The notes under the pieces: generated by a model | Seen by the model: the letters and a program-made list of their open reading frames with translations, nothing else | What the model was told of the DNA's origin: nothing | The model's database searches: none | Source: Oxalobacteraceae sp. CFBP 8761 | GTDB lineage: Bacteria; Pseudomonadota; Gammaproteobacteria; Burkholderiales; Burkholderiaceae_D | Length of the DNA stretch: 64,000 nt | Assembly (NCBI GenBank): GCA_014841595.1 | Contig: JACYUE010000004.1 | Coordinates: forward strand, 243,613 to 307,612 | Direction of reading: 5' to 3' | Shown: positions 9,662 to 18,500 of the stretch, in pieces | Layout of the letters: each line of letters starts with the position of its first letter | Position numbering within the stretch: the stretch's first letter is position 1 | Program-made: the position numbers and the translations under genes

Positions 9662-10267
9662 TCAGCGCTGGCGTGGCGGATAGACGATACGGCCGCGGCC
9701 TGACAATTGCATCTGCATGGTCGCGTTGTTGGCCATCATGCCGGTGGCCCTGAGGCTGGACGCGCCAAGCTCCATGTCGATCGGCTGGTCGGTCTTGACG
9801 ATTTCTTCGTCGGGCAACACGGTCATGGCCTGCGTGCGCACGCGCAGTGCTTCGCTGGCGGGCGTCTTCGGGCGCTGCAGATCGACGTCGCCGAACAGTT
9901 CGACGCGGTGTTCTTCGTGGAAGATGCGCGCGTTCTTGGCCACCACCGTCATCGGTGGACGGCCCGGCTCGACGCCGCGCATCAGCGGCTGCTCGACATT
10001 CGACACGTCGCCCAGCGGGATATGCGCCAGGCGCTTGCCCGACACCACGTAGCTCGGCTGGCCGTTGGGCGTCATCCGCACGAACGAGAAATTCTCGACG
10101 ATGTAATCCGGCTCGTCGGGTGGGCCGCCCAGCTGCGCATCGATGTCGGTCGCCTGCATCAGCTGCAGCAGCCAGAAGCTGCCGAAGGCGAAGAACACGC
10201 CAATCACGATCATCGCCAGCAGATTCCAGCGATGCGCGGTGCGTTTGTTGGAGGCGATCGTGGCCAT
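9662..10267 (-). CDS. lptC: LPS export ABC transporter periplasmic protein LptC
   Basis: A 201-residue bitopic inner-membrane protein. One transmembrane helix near residues 14-36 (LLAMIVIGVFFAFGSFWLL) anchors a periplasmic jellyroll domain that receives LPS from LptBFG and hands it to LptA. Conservation is low in this family, so the call rests on the layout together with position between kdsC (5-base gap) and lptA. Confidence 0.93.
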   Translation of the reverse strand: MATIASNKRTAHRWNLLAMIVIGVFFAFGSFWLLQLMQATDIDAQLGGPPDEPDYIVENFSFVRMTPNGQPSYVVSGKRLAHIPLGDVSNVEQPLMRGVEPGRPPMTVVAKNARIFHEEHRVELFGDVDLQRPKTPASEALRVRTQAMTVLPDEEIVKTDQPIDMELGASSLRATGMMANNATMQMQLSGRGRIVYPPRQR

Positions 10268-10272
10268 GGCGG

Positions 10273-10809
10273 TCAGGCGAAATACGGCGCGAGCGCCTGG
10301 TCATAGGTGCCCTGCGCGCGCATGACGAGGTCGCAGATCTCGCGCACCGCGCCACGTCCGCCACCGTTCTTGGTCACGTAATGCGCGCGGTGCTGCACGT
10401 CCGGATGGCCGGACGGCACGGCAACGGCAAAGCCGACGCGTGCGAACAGCGGCAGGTCGATCACGTCGTCGCCGATGTAGCCGCATTGGTCGGCGGTAAA
10501 GCCGGTGGCCTCGAGCAGATTGGCAAAGCCGATGCGCTTGTCGTGGTTGCCCTGGTAGACATGCGAGATGCCCAGGTCGGCGGCGCGCCGGACGACGATC
10601 GGCGACAGGCGCGCACTGATGATCGCGGTCTGCACACCGGATTTATTGAGCATCTGGATGCCCAGGCCGTCGAGCACATTGAAGGTCTTGGTGACTTCGC
10701 CATCGGGGCCGTAGGTCAGGCTGCCGTCGGTGAGCACACCGTCGACGTCGAAGATCATGACCTTGATGCGCGCGGCGCGCTCGATGTGGGCCAATACAGG
10801 AGTGTTCAT
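10273..10809 (-). CDS. kdsC: 3-deoxy-D-manno-octulosonate 8-phosphate phosphatase KdsC
   Basis: A 178-residue HAD-type phosphatase that dephosphorylates Kdo-8-phosphate to Kdo, the inner-core sugar of LPS. The nucleophile motif DVDGVLTDG gives Asp21 and Asp23, and GYIGDDVIDLPL holds the Mg-binding aspartates. Like other KdsC proteins it has no cap domain. Its ATG shares one base with the kdsD stop (TGATG), so the two Kdo genes are translationally coupled. Confidence 0.96.
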   Translation of the reverse strand: MNTPVLAHIERAARIKVMIFDVDGVLTDGSLTYGPDGEVTKTFNVLDGLGIQMLNKSGVQTAIISARLSPIVVRRAADLGISHVYQGNHDKRIGFANLLEATGFTADQCGYIGDDVIDLPLFARVGFAVAVPSGHPDVQHRAHYVTKNGGGRGAVREICDLVMRAQGTYDQALAPYFA

Positions 10810-11807
10810 CAGATTACCTTTGCGCGGGTCAGGTCGTGGATGTGCAGCGCGCCGACCAGCTGGCCCGCCTCATCGATCACGAGCATCTGGTTGATGCGGA
10901 ATTCTTCCATCACGGCGACCGCGTCGACCGCCAGTTGCTCGGGGCGCACGCTGCGCGGATTGGCGTGCATGACGTCGCGAATCAGCACATTCGAAAAATC
11001 GTGCATGCGCTCGATCACGCGGCGCAAGTCGCCGTCGGTGAACACGCCCAGCGGCCGGCCAGCAGCATCGACCACGGCGGTCATACCCATGCCCTTCTGG
11101 CTGATCTCGAGCAGCGCCTTGACCAGCGGGACATCCAGGCCCACCGACGGGATGGCGTCACCGGTGCGCATCACATCGCGCACGTGCGTCAGCAGGCGCC
11201 GGCCCAGCGCGCCGCCCGGATGCGACAGCGCGAAATCATGCTCGCGAAAACCGCGCACGTCGAGCAGCGCCACGGCCAGCGCATCGCCCATGGCCAGCGT
11301 GACGGTGGTGCTGGTGGTCGGCGCCAGGTTGAGCGTGCAGGCTTCTTTGGCTACCGCGATGTTCAGGTGGACATCGGCCAGCCTGGCCAGGCGCGAAGCC
11401 GGCTTGCCGGTCATGGCGATCACGCGCGCGCCCAGGCGCTTCACGGCCGGCAGGATATCGAGCAGTTCGGACGATTCGCCCGAATTGGAAATGGCGATCA
11501 GGATGTCATTCGCGGTAACCATGCCCAGGTCGCCGTGCGCCGCTTCGCCCGGGTGCATGAAGAACGCCGGCGTACCGGTGGACGACAGCGTGGCGGCGAT
11601 CTTGCGGCCGATGTGCCCCGACTTGCCCATCCCCGAAACGACCACGCGGCCGGTGCCGGCGTAGATCAGTTGCGCGGCGTCGACGAAGCTGCTGTCGTCG
11701 CCCAGGCGCGCGTGCAACGCAACGATGGCATCGGCCTCGATCGCAAGGGTCTGGCGACCCAGTTCCAGCACGCGCTGCGCCAGGGTTTCGTCAAAACTTT
11801 TCAGCAT
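10809..11807 (-). CDS. kdsD: Arabinose-5-phosphate isomerase KdsD
   Basis: Converts ribulose-5-phosphate to arabinose-5-phosphate, the first step to Kdo. A SIS domain (VVVSGMGKSGHIGRK, then PGEAAHGDLGMV and ISNSGESSE) is followed by two CBS domains. I prefer the ATG at 11807 (MLKSFDETL): it gives 332 residues, close to E. coli KdsD, and a TATACT hexamer at 11838-11843 would put the transcript start near 11831. The ATG at 11831 adds eight residues and cannot be excluded; neither start has a good ribosome-binding site. First gene of the kdsD-to-hpf unit. Confidence 0.94.
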   Translation of the reverse strand: MLKSFDETLAQRVLELGRQTLAIEADAIVALHARLGDDSSFVDAAQLIYAGTGRVVVSGMGKSGHIGRKIAATLSSTGTPAFFMHPGEAAHGDLGMVTANDILIAISNSGESSELLDILPAVKRLGARVIAMTGKPASRLARLADVHLNIAVAKEACTLNLAPTTSTTVTLAMGDALAVALLDVRGFREHDFALSHPGGALGRRLLTHVRDVMRTGDAIPSVGLDVPLVKALLEISQKGMGMTAVVDAAGRPLGVFTDGDLRRVIERMHDFSNVLIRDVMHANPRSVRPEQLAVDAVAVMEEFRINQMLVIDEAGQLVGALHIHDLTRAKVI

Positions 11808-11940
11808 TATTTGGTCATCAGTTACACTCATTCCAGAAGTATAAACGAATTGCGAAAGCAAAAAACTTGCCAGTCGTAACATTCGATGACAAGCACGCCT
11901 CGCGGCGCATCGCCACCACAACCACCGCCCGCTTCACCCC

Positions 11941-13920
11941 ATGCATTCTGGTCTCGAACTTACCCTGTTGCTGCTTGGCTGCGCCGTCCTCGGCGTGGTG
12001 GCCTTTCGCACCCTGCAGCTGCCGCCGATGCTCGGCTACTTGGCCGTCGGTGTCCTGATCGGCCCCCATGCCCTGGCCCTGGCCGAAGACAGCCCCACCA
12101 CCCACGCGCTGGGCGAATTCGGCATCGTCTTTTTGATGTTCTCGATCGGGCTCGAATTCTCGCTCGGCCAGCTGCGCTCGATGCGGCGCATCGTGTTCGG
12201 ACTGGGGCTCGGCCAAGTCGTAACGACGGTCGCTGCGGCCATGGGCATCGGCCTGCTGGCGGCCTACCTGATGCCCCACCTGACGCTGGCGTGGCAGGCC
12301 GCATTCGCGCTGGGCGGCGCGCTGGCCATGTCGTCCACCGCGATCGTCGTCAAGCTGCTCACCGAGCGCCTGGAGCTCGAGAGCGAACACGGACGGCGCA
12401 TCATCGGCATCCTGCTGTTCCAGGACCTGGCGGTGGTGCCGCTCCTGATCATGATCCCGGCGCTGGCGCGCGATCCGGAAGACATGGCCATCACGCTGGG
12501 CCTGGCCGCACTGAAGGCAGGCCTGGTGCTAGCGCTGCTGCTGTTCTTTGGCCAGAAGCTGATGGGGCGGTGGTTCACGATCGTGGCCAAGCGCCGTTCG
12601 CAGGAGCTGTTCATGCTCAACCTGCTGCTCGTGACACTGGGTTCGGCCTGGATCACCGAGCAGGCCGGCCTGTCGCTGGCGCTCGGCGCGTTCGTCGCCG
12701 GCATGCTCATTTCCGAGACGCCCTACAAGCACCAGGTGGAAGAAGACATCAAGCCGTTTCGCGACGTGCTGCTTGGCCTGTTCTTCATCACGATCGGCAT
12801 GCTGCTCGACCTGCGCCTGGTGAGCCAGTACTGGTGGCAGGTCACGCTGCTGCTGGCGCTCGTGGTGCTGCTCAAGGCCGGCCTCATTGTGCTGATGGCG
12901 CGCGCATTCGGCGCGCCGCTGGGCACCGCGCTGCGCACGGGTCTCGCGCTGGCGCAGGCCGGCGAATTCAGCTTCGTGCTGCTCAGCCATGCATCGGGCT
13001 CGAAGCTGATCGATCCGTTCGTGATGCAGCTGGTGCTGGCCTCGATGGTGCTGTCGATGCTGCTGGCACCCTTCATCATCGGCTACATGGACCGGATCGT
13101 GATGAAGGTCGCGGCCAACGAGTGGATGATGCAATCGCTGCAGCTGACGCAGCTGGCCACGCGCACCATGACTACCCAGAAGCACGTGATCATCGCCGGC
13201 TTCGGGCGCAGTGGCCAGAGCCTGGCCACGCTGCTGAAAGAAGAGGCCTTGCCGTGGTACGCGCTCGACCTGGATCCGGAGCGCGTGCAGAAGGCGCAGG
13301 CGGCCGGCGCCTCGGTCTCGTACGGCGATGCGGCGCGCCGCGAAAGCCTGATCGCGGCCGGCGTACACCGCGCCAGCGCGCTGGTGATCACGTTCGCCGA
13401 CACGCGCCAGGCGCTCAAGGTGCTGCACCTGGTGCACGAACTGGCGCCCGCCCTGCCCGTGATCGTGCGCAGCCACGACGACGGCGACATGGATGTGCTC
13501 AAGGCGGCCGGTGCGACCGAGGTGGTGCCGGAAGCCCTTGAGAGCAGCCTGATGCTCGCCTCGCACGCGCTGGTGACGCTCGGCGTACCACTGCGCCGCG
13601 TGGTGCACCGCGTGCAGGCCGCGCGCAAGGGCCGCTACGCCACGCTGCGCGGCTACTTCCACGGCGCGGACGACAGCGGTGCGGATCTCGAACATGGTCA
13701 GGTGAAGCTGCATTCTGTGCGCCTGCATGCGCAGGCGGGTGCAATCGGCCTGTCGCTGGACGCGTTGCAGCTGGCCGACGTGGCGGTGGAGGTAACCGCC
13801 TTGCGACGCGGCGGCCAGAATATCGCGCCCGGCCCGGCCGTGCTGCTGGCGGCGGGCGATGTTGTGGTGCTGCGCGGGGACAGCGAAGCGGTCAGCCGCG
13901 CCGAGGAGCGGCTGCTGTAG
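11941..13920 (+). CDS. CPA2-family monovalent cation:proton antiporter with TrkA domains (KefB/YbaL type)
   Basis: A 659-residue integral membrane protein. About a dozen hydrophobic helices form a Na/H-exchanger domain in the first 380 residues. A cytoplasmic RCK/TrkA-N domain starting HVIIAGFGRSGQSLA follows, with the GxGxxG dinucleotide fold, and then a TrkA-C domain ending at the C-terminus. This build is that of Kef/YbaL potassium- or sodium-proton antiporters. The glutathione gating of true KefB/KefC cannot be read from sequence alone, so I give no symbol. It is divergent from kdsD across a short spacer. Confidence 0.9.
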   Translation: MHSGLELTLLLLGCAVLGVVAFRTLQLPPMLGYLAVGVLIGPHALALAEDSPTTHALGEFGIVFLMFSIGLEFSLGQLRSMRRIVFGLGLGQVVTTVAAAMGIGLLAAYLMPHLTLAWQAAFALGGALAMSSTAIVVKLLTERLELESEHGRRIIGILLFQDLAVVPLLIMIPALARDPEDMAITLGLAALKAGLVLALLLFFGQKLMGRWFTIVAKRRSQELFMLNLLLVTLGSAWITEQAGLSLALGAFVAGMLISETPYKHQVEEDIKPFRDVLLGLFFITIGMLLDLRLVSQYWWQVTLLLALVVLLKAGLIVLMARAFGAPLGTALRTGLALAQAGEFSFVLLSHASGSKLIDPFVMQLVLASMVLSMLLAPFIIGYMDRIVMKVAANEWMMQSLQLTQLATRTMTTQKHVIIAGFGRSGQSLATLLKEEALPWYALDLDPERVQKAQAAGASVSYGDAARRESLIAAGVHRASALVITFADTRQALKVLHLVHELAPALPVIVRSHDDGDMDVLKAAGATEVVPEALESSLMLASHALVTLGVPLRRVVHRVQAARKGRYATLRGYFHGADDSGADLEHGQVKLHSVRLHAQAGAIGLSLDALQLADVAVEVTALRRGGQNIAPGPAVLLAAGDVVVLRGDSEAVSRAEERLL

Positions 13921-13923
13921 CCA

Positions 13924-15042
13924 TCAGGCAGCCGTGACGACCTGGTTGCGGCCCGCGGCCTTGGCCTGGTACAGCGCCGCGTCGGCCGACGCGATCAGCT
14001 CTTGCGCGACGCCTTCGATGGCATGATCGCGCTCGAAATCAGTCAGCGCCGCCACGCCGATCGACACCGTCACGCTCACCTGCTCGCCCGTGCTCAGGTC
14101 CACCGGCAAGCCGGCCACGCTAGTACGGATGCGGTTGGCGACGATGCTGGCGTTTTCCAGGTCGGCGTCGATCAGCACCACGACAAATTCCTCGCCGCCG
14201 AAGCGGCACAGCGTATCGGACATCCGCAGTTCGGCCTTGATGCGGGTGCACACCTCGCGCAGCACGTCGTCCCCGCCCTGATGGCCGACCGTATCGTTGA
14301 CGCGCTTGAAGTGGTCGATGTCGATGTACATGCAGGACAGGCGGTAGCCCTGGCGCCGCGCACGCGCGATTTCTTCGGCCAGGCGCCGGTCCATGTAGCG
14401 CCGGTTGTAGGCGCCGGTGAGCGAATCGGTCAGGCCGATGTACTTGAGCATCTCGTTGCTGATCACGTTCTCGAGGCAGATCGCGATGATCGAGCCCATG
14501 TGCTCGACGAAATCGGTGCCCAGCGCCGGCGTGAACCGGCTTGCGTCGGCGCTGCCCAGGTTCAGGCTGCCGATCAGGCGCTTGTTGCGCATCAAAGGCA
14601 CCAGCGCCACGCTGCGCAGGTTGGCTGGCGGCTGCGGGAACATCGCACGGTGCTGGCCCGGCGCATAGGCGCCCAGGATGGGCCGCAGCGGAGATTCCGG
14701 TGCCATGTCAAAGCCAAGTTCGACCGCATGCTCGCAGAAGATCAGGTTGGGCAGCGTTTCGAAATCGACGCCCAGGCGATGCATGACCGTGTAGATATCG
14801 GCGTTCTGGTCGATCAGCGACAGCGTGACGATATCGAGGTCCGAGATCACCGGCAGCGTGGTAAAAATCGTGCCGACCAGGTCAGGGAAACTGCTGGCAC
14901 CGACGATCTGCAGGTCGAATGCCTGGTGGCGGCACATGATCGCGTGATTACGCTCGGCCTGTTCGAGCAGATACGCCATGCGTGCGCGCAAGGTCTCGTT
15001 TTCCGCCATCAGTTCCCGCGACGACACGCTCGGCTCGTGCAT
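13924..15042 (-). CDS. Diguanylate cyclase with N-terminal DUF484/GAF-like sensor
   Basis: A 372-residue cytoplasmic protein predicted to make cyclic di-GMP. Residues 1-30 form a short coiled coil, residues about 40-200 a DUF484/GAF-like sensor, and residues 205-372 a GGDEF domain. The active-site motif is GGEEF at residues 282-286, an active variant. An inhibitory site RMSD sits at residues 273-276, the correct five residues upstream, so product feedback is expected. It converges on the antiporter gene with 3 bases between. The signal sensed is unknown; the pilus genes at 35-40 kb are a possible output, by inference only. Confidence 0.9.
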   Translation of the reverse strand: MHEPSVSSRELMAENETLRARMAYLLEQAERNHAIMCRHQAFDLQIVGASSFPDLVGTIFTTLPVISDLDIVTLSLIDQNADIYTVMHRLGVDFETLPNLIFCEHAVELGFDMAPESPLRPILGAYAPGQHRAMFPQPPANLRSVALVPLMRNKRLIGSLNLGSADASRFTPALGTDFVEHMGSIIAICLENVISNEMLKYIGLTDSLTGAYNRRYMDRRLAEEIARARRQGYRLSCMYIDIDHFKRVNDTVGHQGGDDVLREVCTRIKAELRMSDTLCRFGGEEFVVVLIDADLENASIVANRIRTSVAGLPVDLSTGEQVSVTVSIGVAALTDFERDHAIEGVAQELIASADAALYQAKAAGRNQVVTAA

Positions 15043-15157
15043 GAAGAATTCCTTTCAGCAATAACCGTAACATTACGCCATCCTCCTGGGCTTGGATACG
15101 AAAAACCGCCTGATCACGCAGGCCGTTAGGCGATTTTGCGACAGTGGCGTGGTCTGT

Positions 15158-16003
15158 TTAGAAAGCCAGTTCGGCGTTCAGTGGCTGGCCGACGCGCAGC
15201 GTCTGGCCAATCCCATCCTGCACGATCACGTTCATGCCCACCGTGACGGCGCCATCCATGCGCGGGTTGGCGCGCCAGGCTTGCAGGATGTCGAGCGGAT
15301 CAGGGCCGGGAATGCCGGTGGCCTGGTCGACGGCCGGGATTGGGCAGCGCGCGCAGGGCTTGACGGGGCGCAGCGTCATTCCGTCGCCGTGGAAGGCCGC
15401 GACGAAATCTTCCTCGAACGCGGCGATGCCATCGACGACGACGTTCGGGCGGAAGCGGTTCATCGGCAGCTTGTCGCGACCGGCCTGCACGAGTTTTGTG
15501 TTGATGTCGTCGAGCGACGCCTGGCCGATCAGCAGGATCGGGTAGCCGTCCGAAAACCGGGTGGCGGCCGGGACACCGTTTGTCCATTTGGTGCTGGTCG
15601 GGCGGTGCACGTCGGGGCGAAAGCGCACCAGGCGGCATGGGGCGTTGAGGGCGGTGGTGAACCAATTGGCGGCCGCGTCACCGCAATCGGCGGCGGGGAG
15701 GCGGTCTTCCCACAGCAGGACCTCGATGGTGGGCGCGGCGGCGTCATGTGCCAGCGGCAGGTGCAGGGGCGGCATACCGGGGGCGTTGACGATCAACGCT
15801 GTGGCGTCGATGCGCGGCGTGACCGTGGCCATGCGCGGCACTTCGCGCTGGGTCAGGAACAGGCCGTCGGGCATGACGAGCATCCATTCGCGGTCGTGCA
15901 CGCCGTTTGCGAAGAGGCCGTCGAGAGCAAGACGGGCCTCGGGGACAGACAGGCCGGCGCAGGATTTGATCGGGTAGATAACGAGTTCGGTAACGGTGGC
16001 CAT
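15158..16003 (-). CDS. MOSC domain-containing molybdenum-cofactor protein (YcbX/mARC type)
   Basis: A 281-residue protein with an N-terminal MOSC beta-barrel (LVIYPIKSCAGLSVPEA) and a C-terminal MOSC domain. The segment PVKPCARCPIP carries the Cys that binds the molybdenum cofactor in mARC/YcbX proteins, which reduce N-hydroxylated compounds. It most resembles single-protein forms without a fused ferredoxin domain. I use the ATG at 16003 because the only earlier start is a TTG inside the ychF terminator. Substrate and electron donor are unknown. Confidence 0.87.
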   Translation of the reverse strand: MATVTELVIYPIKSCAGLSVPEARLALDGLFANGVHDREWMLVMPDGLFLTQREVPRMATVTPRIDATALIVNAPGMPPLHLPLAHDAAAPTIEVLLWEDRLPAADCGDAAANWFTTALNAPCRLVRFRPDVHRPTSTKWTNGVPAATRFSDGYPILLIGQASLDDINTKLVQAGRDKLPMNRFRPNVVVDGIAAFEEDFVAAFHGDGMTLRPVKPCARCPIPAVDQATGIPGPDPLDILQAWRANPRMDGAVTVGMNVIVQDGIGQTLRVGQPLNAELAF

Positions 16004-16024
16004 GTGGTCGAAATAGGACGGCGT

Positions 16025-16050
16025 CAAAAAAGGGCCCCGGAGGGCCCTTT
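16025..16050 (-). terminator. Intrinsic terminator after ychF
   Basis: AAAGGGCCC and GGGCCCTTT flank a 4-nt loop (16029-16050), with a T-run on the minus strand. It lies 14 bases after the ychF stop and separates ychF from the MOSC gene. Confidence 0.8.
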
Positions 16051-16063
16051 CGCGATAATCAGA

Positions 16064-17155
16064 TCAGACGTTGAACAGGAAGTTCAACACATCGCCATCC
16101 TTGACCACATATTCCTTGCCTTCAGCGCGCATCTTGCCCGCTTCTTTCGCACCGGCCTCGCCCTTGTACGCCAAAAAGTCGTCATACGCGATCGTCTGCG
16201 CGCGGATGAAGCCACGTTCGAAGTCGGTGTGGATCACGCCGGCCGCCTGTGGCGCGGTGTCGCCCACGTGGATGGTCCAGGCGCGCACTTCCTTCACGCC
16301 CGCGGTGAAGTACGTCTGCAGGCCGAGCAGCTTGTAGGCGGCGCGGATCAGGCGGTCCAGGCCCGGCTCTTCCATGCCCATGTCGGACAGGAAGTCGGCC
16401 TTGTCGGCATCGTCCATCTCGGCGATTTCGGACTCAATCGCGGCGCTGATGGCGACGATCGGGGCATTCTGCTCTTTCGCGTACGCGGTCAGCAGGTCCA
16501 GCAGCGGGTTGTTGGTGAAGCCTGTGTCGGACACGTTGGCCACGAACATCGCCGGCTTGGCCGTGATCAGGTGCAGCGTCTTGATCATTTCCATTTCGTC
16601 GGCGTCCAGGCCCATGGTGCGCACTGGTTTGCCCTGGTCCAGGTGCGGCATCAGGCGTTCGCAGACGGCGACCAGCTTGGCGGCATCCTTGTCACCCGAG
16701 CGCGCTTTCTTGCCTTCGCGGTGGATCGCTTTTTCGACGGCGGTCATGTCGGCCAGCGCCAGCTCGGTCTGGATGACTTCGATGTCGTCCAGCGGGCTGA
16801 CCTTGCCGGCCACGTGGATCACGTTATCGTCCTGGAAGCAGCGCACGACGTTGATGATGGCGTCGGTTTCGCGGATGTGCGACAGGAACTGGTTGCCCAG
16901 GCCCTCGCCCTTCGACGCACCGGCAACCAGGCCGGCGATGTCGACGAATTCGACGATGGCATTGACCATGCGCTCAGGCTTGACGATGGCCGACAGCGCA
17001 TCCATACGTGGATCCGGCACTTCGACGACGCCGACGTTCGGTTCGATGGTGCAGAACGGATAATTTTCAGCCGGGATACCGGCCTTGGTCAGCGCGTTGA
17101 ACAGGGTGGACTTGCCGACGTTTGGCAAGCCGACGATGCCGCATTTGAGAGTCAT
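16064..17155 (-). CDS. ychF: Redox-regulated ribosome-associated ATPase YchF (OBG-type)
   Basis: A 363-residue P-loop protein of the OBG family that prefers ATP to GTP and associates with ribosomes; in E. coli it affects catalase and the oxidative stress response. The start is [17 protein letters not shown] at 17155, with the P-loop in that segment, [20 protein letters not shown] as switch II, and a C-terminal TGS domain ending [14 protein letters not shown]. An in-frame extension upstream of 17155 is not family-like. It belongs to the pth-ychF neighbourhood, but here two other genes lie between them. Confidence 0.96.
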   Translation of the reverse strand: MTLKCGIVGLPNVGKSTLFNALTKAGIPAENYPFCTIEPNVGVVEVPDPRMDALSAIVKPERMVNAIVEFVDIAGLVAGASKGEGLGNQFLSHIRETDAIINVVRCFQDDNVIHVAGKVSPLDDIEVIQTELALADMTAVEKAIHREGKKARSGDKDAAKLVAVCERLMPHLDQGKPVRTMGLDADEMEMIKTLHLITAKPAMFVANVSDTGFTNNPLLDLLTAYAKEQNAPIVAISAAIESEIAEMDDADKADFLSDMGMEEPGLDRLIRAAYKLLGLQTYFTAGVKEVRAWTIHVGDTAPQAAGVIHTDFERGFIRAQTIAYDDFLAYKGEAGAKEAGKMRAEGKEYVVKDGDVLNFLFNV

Positions 17156-17296
17156 GAGAAATCTTTCAGATTCGGTAAAAAGCGAGCGATCAATGAACCG
17201 CCCTAAACCCTGCATTGTAACCCGGACCGGCTTTTCTGCTGAAAAAAAAGGCGCACCGCGCCCCTGCTGCAACGCGCCGATTGCCTCAAAGACAAG

Positions 17297-18394
17297 CTAG
17301 ATTGGCTGGATGCGCGCCAGGTCGGGCCGCAGCGCGAATTCGGCCAGCTCATCGCGCAGGCGCTCGCCCTCCCCGATCGCGCGGCGCCAGACGCGGATGC
17401 GCTCGTCGTGGTCGAGGCCGAATGACGTAAAGTCGGTCCGGTCCGGCAATTTGCCGCGCGGCAGTGAGCGCAGGAATTCTGCGGAAGGCGTCACCAGCAG
17501 CACATTCTCCAGCCAGCTGCGGTTGGGGCCGCGCGCGGCGCGTCGCCATGGCATGCTCTTGTCGAGCCAGCCTGGCACGATGTGATCGGTGAAATGCGGA
17601 TACAGCACCAGTTCGCTTTTGTCCGCGCCAGCCGCGCGCGCATACGGCAAGGCCAGGTGGTAGTCGATGATGCCGCCATCCCAGTAGCTGCCGGGAGGCG
17701 TCTCGGCGATGTCCGTCACCGCCTTCATGATCAACGGCAGCGTGCCCGAGGCCAGCAGGCCAGAGGCCAGATTCGCGCGCGTCAATGCCGAAAAATGCGT
17801 CGTGAAACGGTCGAACGGCTCGCGCAACCATGGCGCCTGGCTGCGCGCATCATGGATGACCACCCTCTCCATCAAGCGCCCCAGCCACGCCCGTGAGCCG
17901 GCATTGTGCAGCGCTGCCGAGGCGAAGCCGCGCAGTTCGGCGTGGCGGCCGACCGGCGCGGCCAGCGAACGCAGGCCACGGTCAGCCAGGATGTGCAGGC
18001 GGTGATGGGGATGTCCGATGATGTCGTCTTCGTGCCCGCTCACCAGCTCGGCCAGCAGGGCTTGCACGACCTCGTCGATCTCTTGCGCACTGGGTTTCAG
18101 GCGCGTGTAACGCTGGCCGGTGTAGAGGTCGGCCAGGCGGGCAAACGCCTTTGCCGGATCCTTCTGGCACGCGGCCGCCATGCGCCAGGCGCCGATGGAG
18201 GCGCCGATCAGGGTTCGTTCGCGCGGCGCCGTCGGCAACCACTCGCCGAACAGCCACGCATCGAGCGAGGCGAAGATCAGGCCCTTGGGGCCGCCCGCCG
18301 CGGCAGGCACGATGGCAATGTCCTGCGCGCGCAAGCCATGCGCGGCGATCTGGGCCATGGCAAGGGGGCCGGCCTGGAAGGTAAGCGCTCTCAT
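17297..18394 (-). CDS. Patatin-like phospholipase family protein
   Basis: A 365-residue protein with the patatin catalytic pair: Ser66 in the nucleophile elbow IGASIGAW (GxSxG) and Asp239 in the DGG motif (SYWDGGIIDYH). An oxyanion-hole-like Gly-rich segment AAAGGPKGL at residues 31-39 precedes it. No signal peptide is visible, so it should act inside the cell on acyl-lipid esters. It runs in the same direction as ychF, 141 bases upstream. Substrate unknown; catalytic residues are complete. Confidence 0.85.
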   Translation of the reverse strand: MRALTFQAGPLAMAQIAAHGLRAQDIAIVPAAAGGPKGLIFASLDAWLFGEWLPTAPRERTLIGASIGAWRMAAACQKDPAKAFARLADLYTGQRYTRLKPSAQEIDEVVQALLAELVSGHEDDIIGHPHHRLHILADRGLRSLAAPVGRHAELRGFASAALHNAGSRAWLGRLMERVVIHDARSQAPWLREPFDRFTTHFSALTRANLASGLLASGTLPLIMKAVTDIAETPPGSYWDGGIIDYHLALPYARAAGADKSELVLYPHFTDHIVPGWLDKSMPWRRAARGPNRSWLENVLLVTPSAEFLRSLPRGKLPDRTDFTSFGLDHDERIRVWRRAIGEGERLRDELAEFALRPDLARIQPI

Positions 18395-18500
18395 CGTGAA
18401 ATTATCGCAGAAGTCCGGCCGACAGCAGCCGCTTGCGCGACATCAATCCTGCACCGGTGCCACCCCGTACCATGGGTAGGTCGTGCGTCGGGAGATCGAG

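Noticed and set aside
15092..17206. 704-codon open frame antisense to the MOSC gene and ychF
   Set aside because: It runs through the terminator between two well-supported genes and resembles no protein family.
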